A stretch of 64,000 nucleotides of DNA from Microbacterium sp. zg-B185 (GTDB lineage: Bacteria > Actinomycetota > Actinomycetes > Actinomycetales > Microbacteriaceae), in contig NZ_CP126739.1 of the NCBI RefSeq assembly GCF_030246885.1, forward strand, positions 124,001-188,000. The letters run 5' to 3'. Under the pieces are notes generated by a model. The model had not been told where the DNA came from. It did no database searches and saw nothing but the letters and a program-made list of their open reading frames with translations. Each line of letters starts with the position of its first letter. The stretch's first letter is position 1. Positions 37,698 to 47,018 of this stretch are shown in pieces. The position numbers and the translations under genes are program-made.

Positions 37698-38702
37698 CTA
37701 GAGGATCCCGAGACCCCGGACGGCGTCGCGTTCGGCGACGAGTTCGGCGACGGACAGGTCGATGCGCGAGCGAGCGTGATCGTCGATCGGCAGGCCCTCG
37801 ATGACACGGTATCCGGTCCCGTCGGACGAGACCGGGAAGGAGCACACGAGTCCCTCGGGCACGCCGTACTCCCCGCGCGAGACCACGGCGGCGGAAGTCC
37901 ACGATGTGCCGGCCTGCTCATCGCGGACGTGGCCGATCGCGGCGTTCGCGGCGGATGCGACCGACGAGGATCCGCGCACTTCGATGATCTCCGCGCCGCG
38001 TCGCGCGACCCGCGGCACGAACACGTCCTCGAGCCAGCTCTCCGCCGCGGCGCGGCCGCCGAGGCGCGCGGCCAGGACATCGACCACGGGCCGGTCCGCC
38101 ACCCGCGCATGCGACACATCGGGGAACTGCGTGGCGGAATGATTGCCCCAGATGGCGAGCCGCTCGATCCGGTCGGGCGGAACATCGAGCGTCGCGCTGA
38201 GCTGCCCGAGCGCGCGGTTGTGGTCCAGCCGCGTCAGGGCGGTGAAGCGCTCACTCGGGATGTCGGGGGCGGATGCCGCCGCGATGAACGCGTTCGTGTT
38301 CGCCGGGTTGCCCACCACGACCACCCGCACCTCCTCCGCCGCGCCGGCATTGAGCGCGGCTCCCTGGGGTCCGAAGATGCTCGCGTTGGCCGCCAGCAGG
38401 TCGGCGCGCTCCATGCTGGGCCCGCGCGGGCGGGCGCCGACCAGAAGCGCGATCTGGCAGCCGTCGAAGGCGGCAGCGGGATCATCGGTCACCTCGACGT
38501 CGCGCAGCAGAGGGAACGCGCAGTCCTGCAGTTCCAGGGCGGCGCCCTCGGCGCTGCGCACACCCTGGGGGATCTCCAGCAGCCGCAGCCGCACCGGACG
38601 ATCGGCTCCCAGCATCTCACCGGCGGCGATGCGGAACAGGAGCGCGTAACCGATCTGCCCGCCGGCGCCCGTGATGGTCACGGTGGTCGGTTCGGGAGAC
38701 AT
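37698..38702 (-). CDS. mdh: Malate dehydrogenase
   Basis: The protein has 334 residues. The NAD-binding loop [16 protein letters not shown] (about 11-26), [18 protein letters not shown] (about 88-105), [10 protein letters not shown] (about 128) and the catalytic pair in LTRLDHNRA and [12 protein letters not shown] identify the YP_/cytosolic-type malate dehydrogenase common in actinobacteria. It interconverts malate and oxaloacetate in the TCA cycle. The ATG lies 6 nt after TAGGCT, so the mRNA is probably leaderless. The antiporter follows 5 nt downstream. Confidence 0.96.
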   Translation of the reverse strand: MSPEPTTVTITGAGGQIGYALLFRIAAGEMLGADRPVRLRLLEIPQGVRSAEGAALELQDCAFPLLRDVEVTDDPAAAFDGCQIALLVGARPRGPSMERADLLAANASIFGPQGAALNAGAAEEVRVVVVGNPANTNAFIAAASAPDIPSERFTALTRLDHNRALGQLSATLDVPPDRIERLAIWGNHSATQFPDVSHARVADRPVVDVLAARLGGRAAAESWLEDVFVPRVARRGAEIIEVRGSSSVASAANAAIGHVRDEQAGTSWTSAAVVSRGEYGVPEGLVCSFPVSSDGTGYRVIEGLPIDDHARSRIDLSVAELVAERDAVRGLGIL

Positions 38703-38798
38703 GAGCAGAGCCTATTCCCCTCGTTCCGGCCGGTGACGAACCTGCCGCTGCCCGCGGGGCTCGTCGTGGGCGCCCACCCGGGCCGGTACGTTTGCCCC

Positions 38799-39671
38799 AT
38801 GACCTTCAACGACAACGCGAGCGTCGGCGGCAACACCGCGCGCCGTCGCGGCGCTGGCATTGCAGTCGCCGGTGGCGGTGTCGCGGGGCTCGGGGCGATC
38901 GCCGTCCTGCTGTTCCAGCTGTTCACGGGCACCGACATCTCGGGTGTGATCGGCGGCGGCGCAGTCCCCCAGGGAACCGACAGCGGTAGCGAGATCGCGC
39001 AGTGCGAAACCGGCGCCGACGCGAACGCCCGCGATGACTGCCGGCTGGCGGCGGCTTCGCTCTCGATCAACCAGTTCTGGGCCGACACGGTCCAGGGTTA
39101 CCGCGAACCCCAGCTGATCATCGTCGACGGCTCGACCGGGACCGCCTGCGGGACGGCCTCGAACGCGACCGGTCCCTTCTACTGTCCGCCCGAGGAGTCG
39201 ATCTACGTCGATCCGACGTTCTTCGCGCTGCTGCGCGAGCAGTTCGATGCGACCGCCGGACCTCTCGCCCAGCTCTATGTGCTCGCGCACGAGTACGGTC
39301 ACCACATCCAGCAGATCACCGGCATCATGCAGCAGAACCCGGACAACGGAACCGGTGAGGACAGCAACGGGGTGCGCACCGAGCTGCAGGCCGACTGCTT
39401 CGCGGGCGCCTGGGTGGCCGGCGCGGCGAACGAACTCGACGAGAACGGCGTGCCCTACCTGCGATCTCCGACGCCGCAGCAGATCAACGACGCGCTGAAC
39501 GCGGCCGAAACCGTCGGCGACGATCACATCCAGCAGCAGTCCGGCGGGGTCGTCAACCCGGAGAGCTGGACCCACGGCTCCAGCGAGCAGCGTGCGCGCT
39601 GGTTCACCACCGGGTTCGAACAGGGAGTCGGCGCGTGCGACACGTTCCCGGTACCGGGGCGCGAGCTGTGA
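38799..39671 (+). CDS. Neutral zinc metallopeptidase, YpfJ family
   Basis: This protein has 290 residues. One membrane helix (about 18-45, Ala/Gly/Val-rich) anchors an extracytoplasmic domain. The zinc motif HEYGHH has H164, E165 and H168, and a distal RTELQADCFAGAW supplies the third ligand glutamate; FYCPPEESIYVD is a family block. The enzymatic activity is inferred from motifs, and substrates are unknown. The ATG lies 6 nt after TACGTT, so it is probably leaderless. Its stop overlaps the start of the prolyl aminopeptidase by 4 nt (GTGA), so the two are co-translated. Confidence 0.9.
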   Translation: MTFNDNASVGGNTARRRGAGIAVAGGGVAGLGAIAVLLFQLFTGTDISGVIGGGAVPQGTDSGSEIAQCETGADANARDDCRLAAASLSINQFWADTVQGYREPQLIIVDGSTGTACGTASNATGPFYCPPEESIYVDPTFFALLREQFDATAGPLAQLYVLAHEYGHHIQQITGIMQQNPDNGTGEDSNGVRTELQADCFAGAWVAGAANELDENGVPYLRSPTPQQINDALNAAETVGDDHIQQQSGGVVNPESWTHGSSEQRARWFTTGFEQGVGACDTFPVPGREL

Positions 39672-40645
39672 GCGCCGCAGACGACCTCGACTGCCTCTAC
39701 CCGCCGATCGAGCCGTACGAGTCCGGCATGCTCCTGGTCGGAGACGGCAACCGGGTCTACTGGGAGCAGAGCGGCAACCCTCAGGGCAAACCGGTCGTGT
39801 TCCTGCACGGTGGTCCGGGAGCGGGAACCTCGGCCTGGCACCGCCGTTTCTTCGACCCCGACAAGTACCGCATCGTGCTGTTCGACCAGCGCGGCTGCGG
39901 GCGCAGCACACCGCATGCCAGCGAACCGGACGCAGATCTCCGGCACAACACGACGTGGCATCTCGTCGCGGACATCGAGCTGCTGCGCCGCAACCTCGGC
40001 ATCGAGCGGTGGCAGGTCTTCGGCGGGTCGTGGGGCAGCGCGCTCGCGCTCGCGTACGCCGAGAGCCATCCCGAGACGGTCACGGAACTGGTGCTGCGCG
40101 GGATCTTCACGCTGCGCCGCCACGAGCTGGAGTGGTTCTATGAGGGGGGAGCGTCAGCGATCCTCCCCGATCTGTGGGAGGAGTTCATCGCCTGCATCCC
40201 GGTCCTGGAGCGCTCGCGCCTGATCGAGGCGTACCATCGCCGGCTCAGCGACCCCGATCCGGCCGTGCACGTGCCCGCCGCCGTCCGCTGGTCGGGGTGG
40301 GAGGCTGCGGCCCTCACGCTGCGGCCCGACCCGGAGCTGGTGGCCCAGATGACCGAGCCCGTCGCCGCGACCGCGTTCGCGCGCATCGAGAACCACTTCT
40401 TCCTGAACGGCGGATGGTTCCGCGAGCAGCAGCTGATCGACGATGCGCCCGCGCTGCGGGGCATCCCGTCGGTGATCGTGCAGGGTCGGTACGACGTCTG
40501 CACGCCGATCATGACCGCCTGGGACCTGCACCGCGCCTGGCCCGAGGCCGAGCTGGTCGTGGTCGAGGACGCGGGTCACTCCGCCAGCGAACCGGGGATC
40601 GCGGCGGCGCTGGTGGCAGCGACCGACCGGTTCGCGGCATCCTGA
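39668..40645 (+). CDS. pip: Prolyl aminopeptidase (proline iminopeptidase)
   Basis: The 325-residue alpha/beta hydrolase starts at GTG 39668, overlapping the zinc peptidase stop. HGGPGAGTS forms the oxyanion loop, FDQRGCGRSTPH is the family block, and the nucleophile elbow is GGSWGSALALAYA. The acid is probably in GRYDVCTP and the His in DAGHSASEP. The enzyme removes N-terminal proline from peptides in the cytoplasm. Coupling to an extracytoplasmic zinc peptidase may be only transcriptional convenience. High certainty. Confidence 0.95.
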   Translation: MSAADDLDCLYPPIEPYESGMLLVGDGNRVYWEQSGNPQGKPVVFLHGGPGAGTSAWHRRFFDPDKYRIVLFDQRGCGRSTPHASEPDADLRHNTTWHLVADIELLRRNLGIERWQVFGGSWGSALALAYAESHPETVTELVLRGIFTLRRHELEWFYEGGASAILPDLWEEFIACIPVLERSRLIEAYHRRLSDPDPAVHVPAAVRWSGWEAAALTLRPDPELVAQMTEPVAATAFARIENHFFLNGGWFREQQLIDDAPALRGIPSVIVQGRYDVCTPIMTAWDLHRAWPEAELVVVEDAGHSASEPGIAAALVAATDRFAAS

Positions 40646-40687
40646 GCGGCAACCCTCGCCGCAGGACGTTCGCGCGCTGCTGAGCGG

Positions 40688-42325
40688 TCAGCGGCCGCTG
40701 ATCAGATCGGCCGCGACTTCGCCGATCACGATGGCGGGGGCGTTGGTGTGTCCGCGGATCAGCGACGGCATGATCGAGGCGTCCGCCACCCGCAGCCCCT
40801 GCACGCCGCGCACCCGCAGCTCGGGATCGACGACCGACGCGGCATCCGTCCCCATCCGCGCCGTGCCGACGGGGTGGTAGAGCGTGTGCGAGTAGTGGCG
40901 CAGGGAGACCCGCGCCCGTTCCTCGGGTGTCATGTCCTGGCCACCGGCGGGCTGGATCCAGCTGCCATCCGTCACGGCGCGCAGCGCATCGGTGTCCAGC
41001 AGGCGCTCGCATTCGGCGAGGCCGGCCAGCAGCGTCGCCTGATCGACGCCGTCCGGGTCGCTCAGGTAGCGGGGATCGATCACGGGCTTGTCCGCAGGAT
41101 CGGCGGACGCGAGCCGGATGGTCCCGCGGCTGCGCGGCCGCAGCAGGATGGCTCCGACCGTCAGGCCCTCGCCGGGCAGGGGAACCAGGCCTTCGCCGAC
41201 GTACGGCGCGGAGGCGAAGATGATCTCGATGTCCGGCAGCGCACCGGTCATCCCGGTGCGCTCGGCGACACCGGTGCGGACGAACCCGTACGCCTCTGCC
41301 ACGTTCGAGGTGAGCATCCCGCGGCGCGCGATGAGATAGCGCACGAGCTGGCCGATCCGCTCGGCGCCGTACAGCGTGCCGCCCTTCGCACCCGGAGCGA
41401 GGCCGGCGACGAGGTGGTCCTGCAGATTCGCACCCACCTCGCGGCTGTCGACCACGACGGGGATGCCGTGCTCGGCGAGGTGCTCGGCCGGACCGACTCC
41501 CGACAGCATGAGCAGCTGCGGGGTGTTGATCGTGCCGCCGGCGAGGATCACCTCGCGGCCGGCCGGCGCGTGGCGGGTCACCCCGCCGATCTCGACGTAC
41601 ACGCCGGTCGCGCGCGGCTGCGGACCCGGGCTGAACGTGACGCGCCGCACGAGCGCGCCGGTCACCACGCGCAGGTTGCGCCTGCGCCGCGCGGGCCGCA
41701 AGTACGCGTCTGCCGTCGAGGCGCGGGCGCCGCGGCGCTGCGAGACCATCGTCTGCGCGAACCCCTGCGCCTCCGGCAGGTTCGGCGACGTGACGGCATA
41801 CCCTGCCTCCACTGCGGCAGCCAGGAACGCCGCGGTGTGCGGGCGGGGATCGCGCTGGTGCTGAACGTGCTGCGCACCGTCCGATCCGTGCGTCGGGTCG
41901 AGGGGGTCCTGCGTGCGCTCCACGCGCAGGAAATACGGCACCAGCGCTGCCCATGACCAGCGCTGCCCGGCGGCATCCGCCCAGTCGTCGTAGTCGGCGG
42001 CGAATCCGCGGATCCACATCATCGCGTTCAGCGACGATGAGCCGCCCAGCGTCTTGCCGCGCGGCCAGTAGATCGTGCGGTCGTCGAGGGCGGCCTGCGC
42101 GACGGTGTCGTAATTCCAGTCGTACGCGCCGCGGAAGAGGGTCTTGAACGCGGCGGGCACATGCAGCTGCAGTGCCTTGTCCGCTCCGCCGGCCTCCAGC
42201 AGCAGCACCGAGACGGCGGGGTCCTCGCTCAGACGCGCGGCCAGCGCTGCGCCGGCGGACCCGGCGCCCACGACGATGTAGTCGGCGGCCGGTTGCCCTG
42301 CCGCGCGACGAGGTGCGGCCCTCAT
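40688..42325 (-). CDS. GMC family oxidoreductase (choline/alcohol dehydrogenase type)
   Basis: This FAD enzyme has 545 residues from ATG 42325, which overlaps the aldehyde dehydrogenase stop by 4 nt. The dinucleotide motif YIVVGAGSAGAALAARLSE is near residue 16. GMC signatures appear as PRGKTLGGSSSLNAMMWIRG and GTINTPQLLMLSGVGP. The catalytic His is in HTLYHPVGTARMG and the second His/Asn in RGHTNAPA. It oxidises a primary alcohol to the aldehyde. With the overlapping aldehyde dehydrogenase it forms a two-step alcohol-to-acid unit; polyethylene-glycol and choline pathways have similar pairs, but the substrate is not determined here. Confidence 0.93.
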   Translation of the reverse strand: MRAAPRRAAGQPAADYIVVGAGSAGAALAARLSEDPAVSVLLLEAGGADKALQLHVPAAFKTLFRGAYDWNYDTVAQAALDDRTIYWPRGKTLGGSSSLNAMMWIRGFAADYDDWADAAGQRWSWAALVPYFLRVERTQDPLDPTHGSDGAQHVQHQRDPRPHTAAFLAAAVEAGYAVTSPNLPEAQGFAQTMVSQRRGARASTADAYLRPARRRRNLRVVTGALVRRVTFSPGPQPRATGVYVEIGGVTRHAPAGREVILAGGTINTPQLLMLSGVGPAEHLAEHGIPVVVDSREVGANLQDHLVAGLAPGAKGGTLYGAERIGQLVRYLIARRGMLTSNVAEAYGFVRTGVAERTGMTGALPDIEIIFASAPYVGEGLVPLPGEGLTVGAILLRPRSRGTIRLASADPADKPVIDPRYLSDPDGVDQATLLAGLAECERLLDTDALRAVTDGSWIQPAGGQDMTPEERARVSLRHYSHTLYHPVGTARMGTDAASVVDPELRVRGVQGLRVADASIMPSLIRGHTNAPAIVIGEVAADLISGR

Positions 42326-44130
42326 GCGCGGAAGGCCTGGAGGAGCGTGCTCGCCAGGCGGGCGAGGTTGCCGTCCATCCGGTACCGCGTGAAGCCCTCG
42401 CTGACGACAGCGCCGGTGCGCGCGTCGACGAACCACGGCGGCTTGGGCAGGACCGAGCCCTTGGACAGGCTCCTGGTCCTCAGGATCCGCCCGATCGAGC
42501 GGGGGAACGGGCGGAACGGCCCGCGTGTGAGCGAGCGCTCCACCCGATCCAGAAGTAGCGCGTTGTGGACCACGCCGATGCCGCTTCCGACGTCCTCGAG
42601 GGTCCCGCCCGGATATCCGCCCCATGTGAGCGTCGGCGTGAGGAAGGCGAACGCCGTCCACGAGTTGATCGAGATGGCGCCGTAGCGCAGGTCGGCGATG
42701 GCGCGTTCGAAGCCGTCGCCCAAAGCGGCCTGCGTCCGCGGATCGATCAGCACGTTCGCACCGAGCGTGCCGGCAAGCCTCTGGTTGGCGTGGGCGACCG
42801 CGGTGTCCAGGAACTCCTGTCCGTTCCCCGGCAACGAGATCACGCCGAGCACGGGGGCGAAATACTCCGTCGCCTCCAGCGCGGTCGCATCCTCGCCCGG
42901 GGCGATCTCCACCAGCAGCCGGGTGCCGTCACCGTGCCGCGTCGCTCCCGGGTACTGGGATGCCGCGGCACCCAGTTTCTCGTCGCTGCGCGGATACCAG
43001 ACCGGACGGGCGGGCGCGTGCGCATATGCGGTGCGCAGGGCGGCCAGGAAGGCATCGCGCTGGGGCCAGTCCGCGGCGAGCAGGACCACCTGTCCGGCGA
43101 TGCAGTTGTGGCCGCTGTTCTGCAGACGCATCGTCACGATGTGCTCCGCCTGGAAGCGCAGGTCCGCCGCGCTCCATTCGCCGGGCACGACGATCACCGG
43201 GGACACGCCGCCCAGCTCCGCGGTGATCGGCTTCGTCAGCTGCGGGCGGCCGTCGCGTCGTCGTCGTGCCGCGTCCGGCCCGGTCCCCCACACGATCGCG
43301 TCGAACGTGGGCGCGGCGCCGGTGATGTGGACGTGGGCGATGCCGTCGTGGCCGGTCAGGTACGCACCCGCGGCGCCGCCGCCGCGGACGATCCGCAGGA
43401 ACCCGGGTTCGATCAGCGGCGCGAGCGCGCGCTCGTACACCGGCACCAGCGCGTCCTGCGTCGGGTTCACCTTCAGCAGCACCACGCGGTTGTGCGCGAT
43501 CAGCTCGTACAGCACGTCCAGCACCGGGATGGAGGTGACGTTGCCGGCGCCCAGCACCAGCCCGACCCCGCCGCTGCGCTCCGGCTCCCGCTGCGCGAGA
43601 CCGGCGGTCGAGCGGGCGTCGGCGACGGTGACGTCGGGCTGGAACCACACCTCGCCGGTGTAGCCGGACAGCAGCAGGGAGTCCATCGTATTCAGCGGGA
43701 AGACGTGCGCGCGGAGGCGCCCGCCGGGTGCGGCATCCGTGCGGATGCGCTCGAGCGGGCTGACCCCCTGCGCCAGCGCTCGCAGCGTGTCGCGGTAGGC
43801 GTCCAGAGCGACCAGGGTCGCGTACGGACCCGAGAGCCACTCCTCACCGCGCAGCGGATGCTCCGGCCCGAGCCCCTTCGACACCGCGGCGACATCGGCC
43901 CATTCCTCCGCGGCGGCGGCGGTGGTGGCATGCAGGCGCTCGAACAGGCGGCCCCGCTGGGCGAGAGTCAGGTGCGCCCAGGTCCGCGCTCCGATGTGCA
44001 CGTCGCCGATCGCCGCATCAAGCTTCTCGCGCTCGGCCGATGGCAGATCGGGGGCTGCGCCGACCGTCGCCGAGGCGGCGGTGTCCGCGGCGCCGGACAC
44101 GGCCGGGGTGGGCTTGCCGGCAGGCGTCAC
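42322..44130 (-). CDS. Aldehyde dehydrogenase family protein, long form
   Basis: The protein has 602 residues against about 490 for standard enzymes. An extra 60-residue N-terminus and a C-terminal extension of about 80 residues flank the ALDH core. The catalytic Cys is C343 in NSGHNCIAGQVV, and the general-base region is AELGGVSPVIV. The nucleotide-binding region VGLVLGAGNVTSIPVLDVLYEL departs from the usual GFTGST pattern, so it belongs to a divergent ALDH branch. GTG 44130 follows GGAGA. It overlaps the GMC oxidoreductase by 4 nt and would take the aldehyde produced to an acid. The branch and length are known from actinobacteria but not biochemically assigned. Confidence 0.9.
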   Translation of the reverse strand: MTPAGKPTPAVSGAADTAASATVGAAPDLPSAEREKLDAAIGDVHIGARTWAHLTLAQRGRLFERLHATTAAAAEEWADVAAVSKGLGPEHPLRGEEWLSGPYATLVALDAYRDTLRALAQGVSPLERIRTDAAPGGRLRAHVFPLNTMDSLLLSGYTGEVWFQPDVTVADARSTAGLAQREPERSGGVGLVLGAGNVTSIPVLDVLYELIAHNRVVLLKVNPTQDALVPVYERALAPLIEPGFLRIVRGGGAAGAYLTGHDGIAHVHITGAAPTFDAIVWGTGPDAARRRRDGRPQLTKPITAELGGVSPVIVVPGEWSAADLRFQAEHIVTMRLQNSGHNCIAGQVVLLAADWPQRDAFLAALRTAYAHAPARPVWYPRSDEKLGAAASQYPGATRHGDGTRLLVEIAPGEDATALEATEYFAPVLGVISLPGNGQEFLDTAVAHANQRLAGTLGANVLIDPRTQAALGDGFERAIADLRYGAISINSWTAFAFLTPTLTWGGYPGGTLEDVGSGIGVVHNALLLDRVERSLTRGPFRPFPRSIGRILRTRSLSKGSVLPKPPWFVDARTGAVVSEGFTRYRMDGNLARLASTLLQAFRA

Positions 44131-44200
44131 AGCGGTCTCCTTCGACGGGATCTCCAGCCTACGTGGCGGGACGCGGTCTCAGCCCGGGCCGGTCTGGGTC

Positions 44201-45664
44201 TCACGGCGCGGTCTCGATGTCGGCGCGGCGCAGCCGGTAGCGGGCCAGGGTGAGCAGGCTGAGGGCGATCAGGACGGCCGGCACGATGCTGAAGCTGATC
44301 ACGATGCCGGCGGTCGCGGCATCCGGCTGGGTCACCGACTGCCCGGCGGTGGACGAGACGTATCCGGTCACCGCGAGGATCACCGTGAGGGTGGTCGCAC
44401 CGAGCGCGAACCCGATCGTCTCGCCGGCGGTCCACACCCCGCTGAACGCCCCGGCCCGGCCCGGACCGTGCGCCAGCTCGTCGTGGGAGATGACGTCGGG
44501 CAGCATCGCCATCGGCAGCGACTGCATGCCGGCGTAGGCGATGCCTGCCACCGCCACGGAGGCGTAGATCCAGGCGCCGGGAGCCCACAGCGCCGCCACG
44601 ATGGTCACTGCCGCCACCGTGAACACGACACTGGCGATGGTGAAGGTGCGCTCCTTGCCGAGGCGCCGCGCTACCACGCCCCAGCCGGGGGCGGCGATCA
44701 GGGCCGGGGCGATCAGCGCGATGAACAGCAGCTGGACGGCATCCTCGGAGCGCATCACCCACGTCGCGACGTACTGTGCGCCGGCCAGCATCAGCCCGGT
44801 CGCGAGGGCCTGCAGGACGAACGTGGACAGCAGCGCCCGGAACGGGGCGCTGCGGCGCAGCGATCGGATGCCGGCGAGGTAGTGCTCGCGCAGCGGGACG
44901 CGCGCGGCCGGTGCGAGGGCGGCCGGGTGCACCGGCGCTCCGCCTGCGCCGACCGGGCGGCGAGCGACCGTCGTGGCCACCAGCATCCCGCCGGCGATCG
45001 CCAGGCCGGCCACGACGCCCATGACCAGGTAGCCGGTGCTCGGGTCGGCGGTCGCTCCGCGCAGAGCCGGACCCCCGGCTCCGAACAGGAGGATGGCCAC
45101 GGTCAGCACCACGACCCGCCAGGTGAGCAGGCGGGTGCGCTCGTCGTATCCGGGTGTCAGCTCCGCGGGCAGGGCGATGTAGGGCACCTGGAACAGGCTG
45201 AACGCGGTCGCGGCGAGCAGAAAGGCGATCAGCACCCAGATGGCGCCGAGGACCGGGCCCAGCGACGGCGGGACGGCGAAGGTGAGCGCGAACAGCACCG
45301 CGATGGAGCACGCCCCGACGAGCATGAGCCGGCGACGCGTGCCGTGGCGGGCGAGGTCGCGGTCGGTGAGGGCTCCGATGACCGGGTCGATCACGACGTC
45401 CCAGATCTTGGCGGCCGTGATGACCGCACCGGCGGCGAGGGCGGCCACCCCGAGCGAGTCGGTCAGATAGTAGGCCAGCACCAGCCCGGGAAGGGTCGCG
45501 AATCCGCCGGTGCCGACCGACCCGGCCGCGTAGCGGGCGACGGTCCCGGCGGACAGCCTGCCCGGCAAGGTCTGGCGCGGCGTGTAGGCGCTCGCGACGG
45601 CGTTGCGGGGCGGGTCAGCGGGTGCAGAAGCTGATGCGCGGGCGTCGGGAGCGTCGGTGCTCAT
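44201..45664 (-). CDS. MFS transporter, GPH (glycoside-pentoside-hexuronide:cation symporter)-like
   Basis: The protein has 487 residues and about twelve membrane helices. The segment VVIDPVIGALTDRDLARHGTRRRLML near residue 95 is the loop 2-3 motif typical of GPH symporters (D-P-x-x-G-x-x-x-D), and FQVPYIALPAELT follows the fourth helix pair. GPH members import sugars or other solutes with a cation. The ATG lies 6 nt after TACACT, so it is probably leaderless. It lies between kynureninase and the ALDH/GMC pair on the same strand, so it may bring in their substrate; that link is only positional. Confidence 0.87.
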   Translation of the reverse strand: MSTDAPDARASASAPADPPRNAVASAYTPRQTLPGRLSAGTVARYAAGSVGTGGFATLPGLVLAYYLTDSLGVAALAAGAVITAAKIWDVVIDPVIGALTDRDLARHGTRRRLMLVGACSIAVLFALTFAVPPSLGPVLGAIWVLIAFLLAATAFSLFQVPYIALPAELTPGYDERTRLLTWRVVVLTVAILLFGAGGPALRGATADPSTGYLVMGVVAGLAIAGGMLVATTVARRPVGAGGAPVHPAALAPAARVPLREHYLAGIRSLRRSAPFRALLSTFVLQALATGLMLAGAQYVATWVMRSEDAVQLLFIALIAPALIAAPGWGVVARRLGKERTFTIASVVFTVAAVTIVAALWAPGAWIYASVAVAGIAYAGMQSLPMAMLPDVISHDELAHGPGRAGAFSGVWTAGETIGFALGATTLTVILAVTGYVSSTAGQSVTQPDAATAGIVISFSIVPAVLIALSLLTLARYRLRRADIETAP

Positions 45665-45728
45665 CGCGCCAGTGTAGAGCGACGTGTCCCGCCCGGCCGC
45701 GCAACCTGCGACGGAGCGCTCGAACCGC

Positions 45729-47018
45729 TCAGGAGGGGCGGACGGCGCTCTCCGCGTCGACGGCGTCGCGGACGGCCTGCATGCCCCGGAGGGTCTCCGT
45801 GAAGCTCGTGGACAGGGGGGACAGGCCGAGGCGCAGCCCGCCCGGACCCCGGTAGTCGGGGATCACGTCATGCTGCCACAGCCGGGCGGTGACGGCTCGC
45901 ATGGATGGATGCTGGAGCGTGATGTGCCCGCCGCGCCGTTCGGTCACGCGGGGGGAGGCCAGCGTCACCCCGAAGGGGCCGAGCAGGTCGTCCGCGGCGC
46001 GGATGGCGAACTCGGTGAGGGCGGTGGACTTGGCGCGGATCGCGTCGATCCCGACCTCCTCGAGGATGGCCACGGTGTCCTGCAGCGCCAGCATCCCGAC
46101 GATGGGCGGTGTGCCCGAGACGAACCGGCGCATGCCCTCCGCCGGGACGTACTCCGGCCCCATCGCGAAGACGTCCGCGGCGCCCATCCAGCCCTGGATG
46201 GGCTGGGCCAGCGCCGCCTGGTGCCGCGCGGCGACGTACGCGAACGCCGGCGAGCCGGGTCCTCCGTTGAGGTACTTGTAGGTGCAGCCGACGGCCAGGT
46301 CGAACTCCCAGTCGTCCGCCCGCACCGGCGCGGATCCGGCGGAGTGGCACAGGTCCCAGAGGATGAGGGCACCCGCGTCGTGCGCGATGCGGGTGAGGGC
46401 TGCCGCATCGGCGAGGTACCCCGACCGGTATGCGACGTGGCTGAGCACCACGACGGCGGTGCCCGGGCCGACGGCGCCGCGCAGGTGCTCCGCCGTCACG
46501 CCCGAGGAGCGGTCGACATCGATCCAGCGCACTCGGCCACCGCGCTCGGCGGCGATCCCCTCGACCAGATACCGGTCGGTGGGGAAGTTGTCGGTGTCCA
46601 CGACGATCTCCACCCGGGCCGGATCAGCGGTCCGCTGTGCGTCGAATGCCGCCCGGATGAGCTTGTACAGGAGCACCGTGGTCGAATCGGCGACGACGGT
46701 CTGGCCGGCGGCCGCTCCGATGACCGCCCGACCCACCGCGTCGCCGATCTGGAACGGCAGCGCCATCCAGGACTCGTCCCACCCGCGGATCAGGCGCCCG
46801 CCCCACTGCTCCCGGATGAAAAGGTCCACGCGGGATGCGGTGCGCCGCAGCGGCCGGCCCAGGGAATTGCCGTCGAAGTACACCAGCGAGGTGTCCGCGC
46901 CGACGAACTCGTCGCGCACCGCCGCCAGCGGATCGGACGCATCCAGCGCGGCAGCCTCCGCGGTGAGCGGGACCGCCGTGCCGGGGTCGGGGGTGCGGGC
47001 ACGATCAGCCGTGCTCAT
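45729..47018 (-). CDS. kynU: Kynureninase
   Basis: This PLP enzyme has 429 residues. YFDGNSLGRPL (about 50) is the family N-terminal block. The internal lysine is K248 in AVGCTYKYLNGGPGSPAF. DLCHSAGS supplies the PLP-anchoring Asp region, and GWMGAADVFAMGPEYVPA is characteristic. It cleaves kynurenine to anthranilate and alanine in tryptophan breakdown. Its 5' end overlaps the amidohydrolase by 14 nt, which places it in the kynA-amidohydrolase-kynU transcription unit. High certainty. Confidence 0.96.
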   Translation of the reverse strand: MSTADRARTPDPGTAVPLTAEAAALDASDPLAAVRDEFVGADTSLVYFDGNSLGRPLRRTASRVDLFIREQWGGRLIRGWDESWMALPFQIGDAVGRAVIGAAAGQTVVADSTTVLLYKLIRAAFDAQRTADPARVEIVVDTDNFPTDRYLVEGIAAERGGRVRWIDVDRSSGVTAEHLRGAVGPGTAVVVLSHVAYRSGYLADAAALTRIAHDAGALILWDLCHSAGSAPVRADDWEFDLAVGCTYKYLNGGPGSPAFAYVAARHQAALAQPIQGWMGAADVFAMGPEYVPAEGMRRFVSGTPPIVGMLALQDTVAILEEVGIDAIRAKSTALTEFAIRAADDLLGPFGVTLASPRVTERRGGHITLQHPSMRAVTARLWQHDVIPDYRGPGGLRLGLSPLSTSFTETLRGMQAVRDAVDAESAVRPS

